Shown here in pieces: positions 60,435-64,000 of a stretch of 64,000 nt of DNA. Position 1 is the stretch's first letter. Each line of letters begins with the position of its first letter. The stretch is from positions 1 through 64,000 of the forward strand of contig JAIPFM010000144.1 of NCBI GenBank assembly GCA_021736645.1. Reading direction: 5' to 3'. Under the pieces are notes generated by a model. The model ran no database searches. It saw only the letters and a list, made by a program, of their open reading frames with translations, and was not told the origin of the DNA. The stretch comes from Phycisphaerae bacterium. Its GTDB lineage: Bacteria; Planctomycetota; Phycisphaerae; Sedimentisphaerales; Anaerobacaceae. Made by a program: the position numbers and the translations under genes.

Positions 60435-61490
60435 CTACACAATCAACATGGCATCACCGTATGAGTAGAAGCGGTACGCCTTGGCAATGGCGTGTTCGTA
60501 GGCTGCAAACATGTTGTCCAGACCGGCAAAGGCACCCACCAGCGCCAGGAGTGTGGATTTGGGCAGATGGAAATTGGTGACCATGGCGTCCACGATCTTG
60601 TAGGTATATCCTGGCATGATAAAGAGCGAGGTCGGGCCGTGGAAGGGGGCAAGGTCCCTGTTTTGAACGGCGCTTTCCAGGGCGCGCACGCTCGTGGTCC
60701 CAATGGCAACAATGCGACCTCCTGTGGCCTTGGCCTGATTGATGATGTCCGCATTGGCCTGGTCTATCTCGACCTGTTCGCTGTGGATGGGGTGGTCTGT
60801 GAGTGTCTCGGCAGTGACTGGTTTGAATGTCCCGAGCCCCACATGCAGCGTGACCTTGGCAAAGAGAATGCCTTGGGCCTTGAGCTGATCCAGCAGGGCG
60901 TCCGTAAAATGGAGGCCTGCTGTGGGGGCTGCCACCGCACCGCACTCCTCTGCAAACACCGTCTGATACCGCTGCCTGTCCTTGGCAGCCTGGGCCGTGT
61001 CCTGATCACGTCTAATGTAGGGCGGCAGGGGGGGGAAACCAATCAGCTCCAGGATTTCTTCACAGGGCAAACCCCTGTCACTGTCGACCTGGATCACGCA
61101 TCTGCCTTCATCCCGTCTTTCCTTGAGTATGGCCGGGATGGTCTGTGTCTGATCCTGCGTCAGGAGCAGAAATGTCTCATTGAGTTTGACCTTGCCTGCC
61201 CCCCGGAGCATGACCTCCCACAGTGTGTCACTCATGGCCCGCACGAACAGACCCTCGAGTCTGGCCCCGGTTTGTCTGCGTCCATAAAAACGGGCAGGCA
61301 GGACCTTGGTGTTGTTGAGCACGAGGCAGTCGCCTGCCTGCAGGTGCTCGCCAATATGAAAGAACTGTGTGTCTGTGACATGACGGGACGCTCGATGCAG
61401 AACCAGCAGTCTGGAATCACTGCGTTTGTCAGCCGGGTGCTGAGCAATCAATGCCTGAGGCAGGTGGTAATTCAGCAGTTTAGTTTTCAT
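60435..61490 (-). CDS. queA: QueA, S-adenosylmethionine:tRNA ribosyltransferase-isomerase
   Basis: About 351 aa from the ATG at 61490. Typical QueA beginning (MKTKLLNYHLPQALIAQHPADKRSDSRLLVLHR), then DCLVLNNTKVLPARFYGRRQTGARLEGLFVR, the conserved AAPTAGLHFTDALLDQLKAQGI, VTLHVGLGTFKPV and IVAIGTTSVRALESAVQ. It forms epoxyqueuosine in tRNA from preQ1 and the ribosyl group of SAM. It overlaps the miaA 3' end by 11 nt, so two tRNA-modification genes form one transcript. Intact, normal length. Confidence 0.96.
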   Translation of the reverse strand: MKTKLLNYHLPQALIAQHPADKRSDSRLLVLHRASRHVTDTQFFHIGEHLQAGDCLVLNNTKVLPARFYGRRQTGARLEGLFVRAMSDTLWEVMLRGAGKVKLNETFLLLTQDQTQTIPAILKERRDEGRCVIQVDSDRGLPCEEILELIGFPPLPPYIRRDQDTAQAAKDRQRYQTVFAEECGAVAAPTAGLHFTDALLDQLKAQGILFAKVTLHVGLGTFKPVTAETLTDHPIHSEQVEIDQANADIINQAKATGGRIVAIGTTSVRALESAVQNRDLAPFHGPTSLFIMPGYTYKIVDAMVTNFHLPKSTLLALVGAFAGLDNMFAAYEHAIAKAYRFYSYGDAMLIV

Positions 61491-62415
61491 TGGATTCAAT
61501 CAACTCCCTGGCCTTGTTTGTGACAGATTCAACGGTATCCTGTTCCTGGATATCGATCCACTTGACCTGTCTGAAGGTCTTGAACCAGGTACGCTGCGCC
61601 TTGGCCAGGCGGCGCGTGTTGATTTTCATGCGTTCAATGGCTTCATCCTGTGTGAGCAGGCCATGCAAATGATCGATGATCTCAGCGTATCCAATGGCAG
61701 CCCTGGCCTGCTGGCTCAAGGGGGACTCTTCTGCCAGCAGGGAACGAATCTCGTCAATCAGGCCGGCCTCAACCATCTTTTTGACCCGTGCATTGATTCT
61801 GCGGCTCTCCATGTCCTTGGCACGGCGCAGGCCGAGGACAATCCAGTCGTGGCGTGGACTGGATGCGTCGAACTGGGTCTGAAAGCTGGAAATGGGCTTG
61901 CCAGTGACACGATAGACCTCCAGGGCCCTGACAATACGTCGCTGGTCATTGGCACTGATTTTCTGGGCAGCTTCAGGATCAATCAAGGTCAAGGCATGAT
62001 GCAGGGCAGGCAGGCCGTCTACTTGAACCTGCTCAATGAGTTCTGCTCGCACTGTTTCATCTGCGCCGGGTCCGTCGAACAGGCCATACAGCATGGCCTT
62101 GACGTACAATGCAGTACCGCCCACGGCAATGACCGGCTTATTCTTTGCCTGAATCGCATGCACGGCCTGATACGCCTCGTCATAGTAACGACCCACATTG
62201 TAGGAATCGTCACTGGGTTCCACCAAATCAATCATGTGATAGGGGATCGCCTGCTGGCGTTCCAACGAGGGTTTGGCAGTGCCGATGTCCATGCGTTTGT
62301 AGATCTTCATGGAGTCCACGCTGATGATCTCAGCCTGAATCTGCTGAGCCAGTTCAAACCCCAGCGTGGCCTTGCCTGAGGCTGTGACGCCTAGTATGAG
62401 AATTCGTTTTTTCAT
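61480..62415 (-). CDS. miaA: MiaA, tRNA dimethylallyltransferase, with variant P-loop
   Basis: About 311 aa from the ATG at 62415; an upstream in-frame start would add 24 residues not typical of the family. MiaA motifs are present: SVDSMKIYKRMDIGTAKPS, DLVEPSDDSYNVGRYYDEA, VAVGGTALYVKAMLYGLFDG-like IAVGGTALYVKAML, DPEAAQKISANDQRRIVRALEVYRVTGKPIS and the C-terminal AQRTWFK-type end. The nucleotide-binding loop reads GVTASGKAT instead of GPTxSGKT, so Ala replaces the Mg2+-liganding Thr right after Lys. It prenylates A37 of tRNAs reading UNN codons. It lies upstream of queA and divergent from the polyprenyl synthase, which supplies the related isoprenoid pathway. Confidence 0.94.
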   Translation of the reverse strand: MKKRILILGVTASGKATLGFELAQQIQAEIISVDSMKIYKRMDIGTAKPSLERQQAIPYHMIDLVEPSDDSYNVGRYYDEAYQAVHAIQAKNKPVIAVGGTALYVKAMLYGLFDGPGADETVRAELIEQVQVDGLPALHHALTLIDPEAAQKISANDQRRIVRALEVYRVTGKPISSFQTQFDASSPRHDWIVLGLRRAKDMESRRINARVKKMVEAGLIDEIRSLLAEESPLSQQARAAIGYAEIIDHLHGLLTQDEAIERMKINTRRLAKAQRTWFKTFRQVKWIDIQEQDTVESVTNKARELIESNEN

Positions 62416-62480
62416 GAGTTCTTTAAGAAAAAAGTCGAAGGGGCTACATTGATTCATGAACCCATCTTGCCTTATTTTCA

Positions 62481-62509
62481 TTATCAATCACTGTAAAAAC
62501 CGTTATAAT
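62481..62509 (+). promoter_or_regulatory. Putative promoter of the polyprenyl synthase gene
   Basis: TTATCA (62481-62486), 17-nt spacer, consensus TATAAT (62504-62509), about 50 nt before the ATG at 62559. Confidence 0.55.
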
Positions 62510-62558
62510 ACCGTTTTGTTGCGAAAACGCAAAGACTCAGTCTTGATTTGAGCAGGCT

Positions 62559-63473
62559 ATGACAGCAGAGAACACCGCGATTGACATGGATACAGAATTC
62601 TATGAACGTCTCAGAAGCAGGGCAAAGCAAGTGGACACCCTGCTCTTGCGTTATCTCGGCGAGGCCCAGGTGGGGGGGCAATTCCGGGAGGTCCTGGAGT
62701 ATGCTGTGGTGGCACCTGGCAAGCGTATCCGGGCCGTTTTGCTGTTGTGGACCTGCGAACTGATCACAGGTCAACCTGCCCGTACGCAGGTAGAAGTAGC
62801 AGCCGTGGCCCTGGAAATGGTGCACACCTATTCTCTGATCCACGATGATTTACCTGCCATGGATGACGATGACTTTCGCCGCGGCAGGCCCACATGCCAC
62901 AAGGCCTTTGATGAGGCCATGGCCATTCTTGCAGGGGATGGTTTGCTTACCCTGGCCTTTGAACTCCTGGCGGATCAGGTGAAGCCTCCGGTATTGGCTG
63001 TGTCTCTGATTAAAGCCTTGGCCCGGTGTGCCGGCCCTGATGGCATGATCGCCGGACAGGTGGCGGATCTGAAGGCAGAGAAAACACCGACAGACCTGCA
63101 GGGGCTTCAGTATATCCATGTGAACAAGACAGCCAAGATGTTCCAGTGCGCCACAGTCATGGGGGCCCTGTGCGGTGGGGCGACCCAGGAAGAGGTGCGG
63201 CTTTTGGGCGAGTATGGGTTAAAGATCGGTCTTGGGTTCCAGATCGCAGATGACATACTGGATGTCAGCGCCTCCACAGAGCAGCTTGGCAAGACGGCTG
63301 GCAAAGACGAGAAAGCCGGGAAAACGACTTATCCCGCACTGTTGGGCATGGATCGAGCCAGGGAACAGTTGAATGCATTGACCCAGGACGCCGTCGATAT
63401 TCTTGCCCCATTTGGCAATCAAGCGGAATTCCTCAGGCAACTCGCTCTGGTCCTGTTGACCCGCACGAGATAA
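62559..63473 (+). CDS. ispA: Short-chain polyprenyl diphosphate synthase (farnesyl/geranylgeranyl type)
   Basis: 304 aa trans-isoprenyl diphosphate synthase. First Asp-rich motif HDDLPAMDDDDFRRGRPTCHKAFDEAMAILAGDGLL, KTAKMFQCATVMGA and second motif GLGFQIADDILDV. Two residues between the DD pairs of the first motif, as in bacterial FPP synthases (DDLPAMDD), favour farnesyl or geranylgeranyl product. It condenses IPP with allylic diphosphates in the cytoplasm for undecaprenyl phosphate, quinones or carotenoids. Intact, normal length. Chain length cannot be fixed from sequence alone. Confidence 0.93.
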   Translation: MTAENTAIDMDTEFYERLRSRAKQVDTLLLRYLGEAQVGGQFREVLEYAVVAPGKRIRAVLLLWTCELITGQPARTQVEVAAVALEMVHTYSLIHDDLPAMDDDDFRRGRPTCHKAFDEAMAILAGDGLLTLAFELLADQVKPPVLAVSLIKALARCAGPDGMIAGQVADLKAEKTPTDLQGLQYIHVNKTAKMFQCATVMGALCGGATQEEVRLLGEYGLKIGLGFQIADDILDVSASTEQLGKTAGKDEKAGKTTYPALLGMDRAREQLNALTQDAVDILAPFGNQAEFLRQLALVLLTRTR

Positions 63474-63514
63474 GAAATCTCTCAACTCCCAGCCCGCATT
63501 TCAGCACGCCCATC

Positions 63515-63537
63515 TTGGGGCCCCAATCCCCTTTTTT
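63515..63537 (+). terminator. Possible terminator after the polyprenyl synthase
   Basis: TTGGGGCCCCAA (63515-63526), then TCCCC and six T residues. GGGG can pair with the second CCCC across a 7-nt loop just before the T run. The stem is short, so this is tentative. Confidence 0.3.
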
Positions 63538-63685
63538 GTGGAAGCGTTCGCTTCACCCTCGTTTCTTGCCGAGATTAAAGGTATACTGGGTATCGTCCAG
63601 TGTGTTTTCTCATGACTTTGAACTGCCAGGGGTGGTTATCCGGCACTGAGACTCACTGTTTTAATTGGCAACTAGGAATAGGGTA

Positions 63686-64000
63686 ATGGTGAAAACAACG
63701 CGAATCCTGAAGTTTTATGTGGGTGTACTCCTCTTGATATTTGTGCCACAGGCCCGTGCACACCTGCTGATAAACGAATTCATGGCCACGAATAGGAGCT
63801 ATCCTGTAGGATCACCCGGTGATTTCGATGACTGGATTGAACTCTACAACGATTCGAACGAGTCGATTGACGTGGCCGGACTGTACTTGACGGACGACAT
63901 GTCGAATCCAACCCAATGGCAGTTTCCCCTTGACCGGCCCCGTGTAACGACCCTCAGGCCCCATGAATATCTGATCGTTATGGCCGATAATGATCTGGAG
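63686..64000 (+). CDS. Secreted lamin-tail-domain protein (partial, runs off the window)
   Basis: The first 105 codons are present. A signal peptide (MVKTTRILKFYVGVLLLIFVPQARA) is followed at once by a lamin-tail domain: LLINEFMATN, DFDDWIELYNDSNESIDVAGLYLTDD, PTQWQFP and LRPHEYLIVMAD. In bacteria this domain sits at the N-terminus of secreted CotH-kinase or repeat-rich surface proteins. The C-terminal part that would decide the function lies beyond 64000. AGGAATAGGG precedes the ATG. Confidence 0.85.
   Translation, partial: MVKTTRILKFYVGVLLLIFVPQARAHLLINEFMATNRSYPVGSPGDFDDWIELYNDSNESIDVAGLYLTDDMSNPTQWQFPLDRPRVTTLRPHEYLIVMADNDLE

Overview
The window is a dense, mostly co-oriented stretch of a Gram-negative bacterial chromosome (GC looks mid-50s by eye; ATG, GTG and TTG starts; Shine-Dalgarno motifs before most genes). 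An outer membrane is implied by lipoproteins, a TolC-type protein, two RND pumps and lipid-A Ara4N genes. Tat-exported Gfo/Idh/MocA and enolase-superfamily enzymes, a PL11 rhamnogalacturonan lyase, a GH172 (DUF2961) protein, a beta-helix protein and a lamin-tail protein point to a polysaccharide-degrading member of the PVC group (Kiritimatiellota, Lentisphaerota or Verrucomicrobiota). That placement is inference; no rRNA or marker set is present.

Layout. 0-0.6 kb: VapBC toxin-antitoxin pair. 0.8-4.9 kb: GT4 glycosyltransferase, secreted beta-helix protein, small PH-like membrane protein. 5.1-9.2 kb (minus): a lipoprotein translationally coupled to a 913-aa exported protein with MORN-like repeats. 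9.7-13.7 kb: LolD/MacB-type ABC ATPase plus giant FtsX permease. 13.9-14.6 kb: an AT-richer K+ channel gene. 14.7-21.8 kb: divergent PL11 lyase and a four-gene operon (Gfo/Idh/MocA, RraA-like, enolase superfamily, BASS transporter) in which all three enzymes carry export signals. 22.0-30.6 kb: PepSY-like acidic protein, two-component system 1, a membrane-anchored DtxR-FeoA regulator, a split FeoB, two-component system 2. 30.7-31.1 kb: a GC-rich multi-hairpin element and a decayed outer-membrane-protein gene. 31.3-43.8 kb: an arn (4-amino-4-deoxy-L-arabinose) operon arnB-arnC-arnA-[TolC-MFP-RND]-arnD-arnT. 44.0-51.0 kb: GH172 protein, GNAT acetyltransferase, CzcB/CzcA-like metal efflux pair. 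51.1-64 kb: second VapBC, Tex, pseudo-receiver, LarE, tRNA-Thr(CGT), HtrA protease, Pgi, RodA/FtsW, QueA, MiaA, polyprenyl synthase and the start of a lamin-tail protein.

How parts work together. The 22-51 kb block reads as an envelope and metal-stress island: ferrous iron uptake with its own regulator, two OmpR-family two-component systems, Ara4N modification of lipid A, an efflux pump embedded in the Ara4N operon with coupled reading frames, and a heavy-metal pump. Three YCTAAT hexamers at exact 11-bp spacing lie just upstream of arnB and look like a response-regulator site of the PmrA-box kind.

The most unexpected pattern is a family of intergenic arrays of degenerate 7-bp units (GTTTTAG, GTGTTAA, GTTTCTG, CTGAAAA and relatives). 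At least fourteen occur in this window, most starting within about 10 nt of the 3' end of a gene and two reading into the stop codon. They are listed individually and discussed in the findings.
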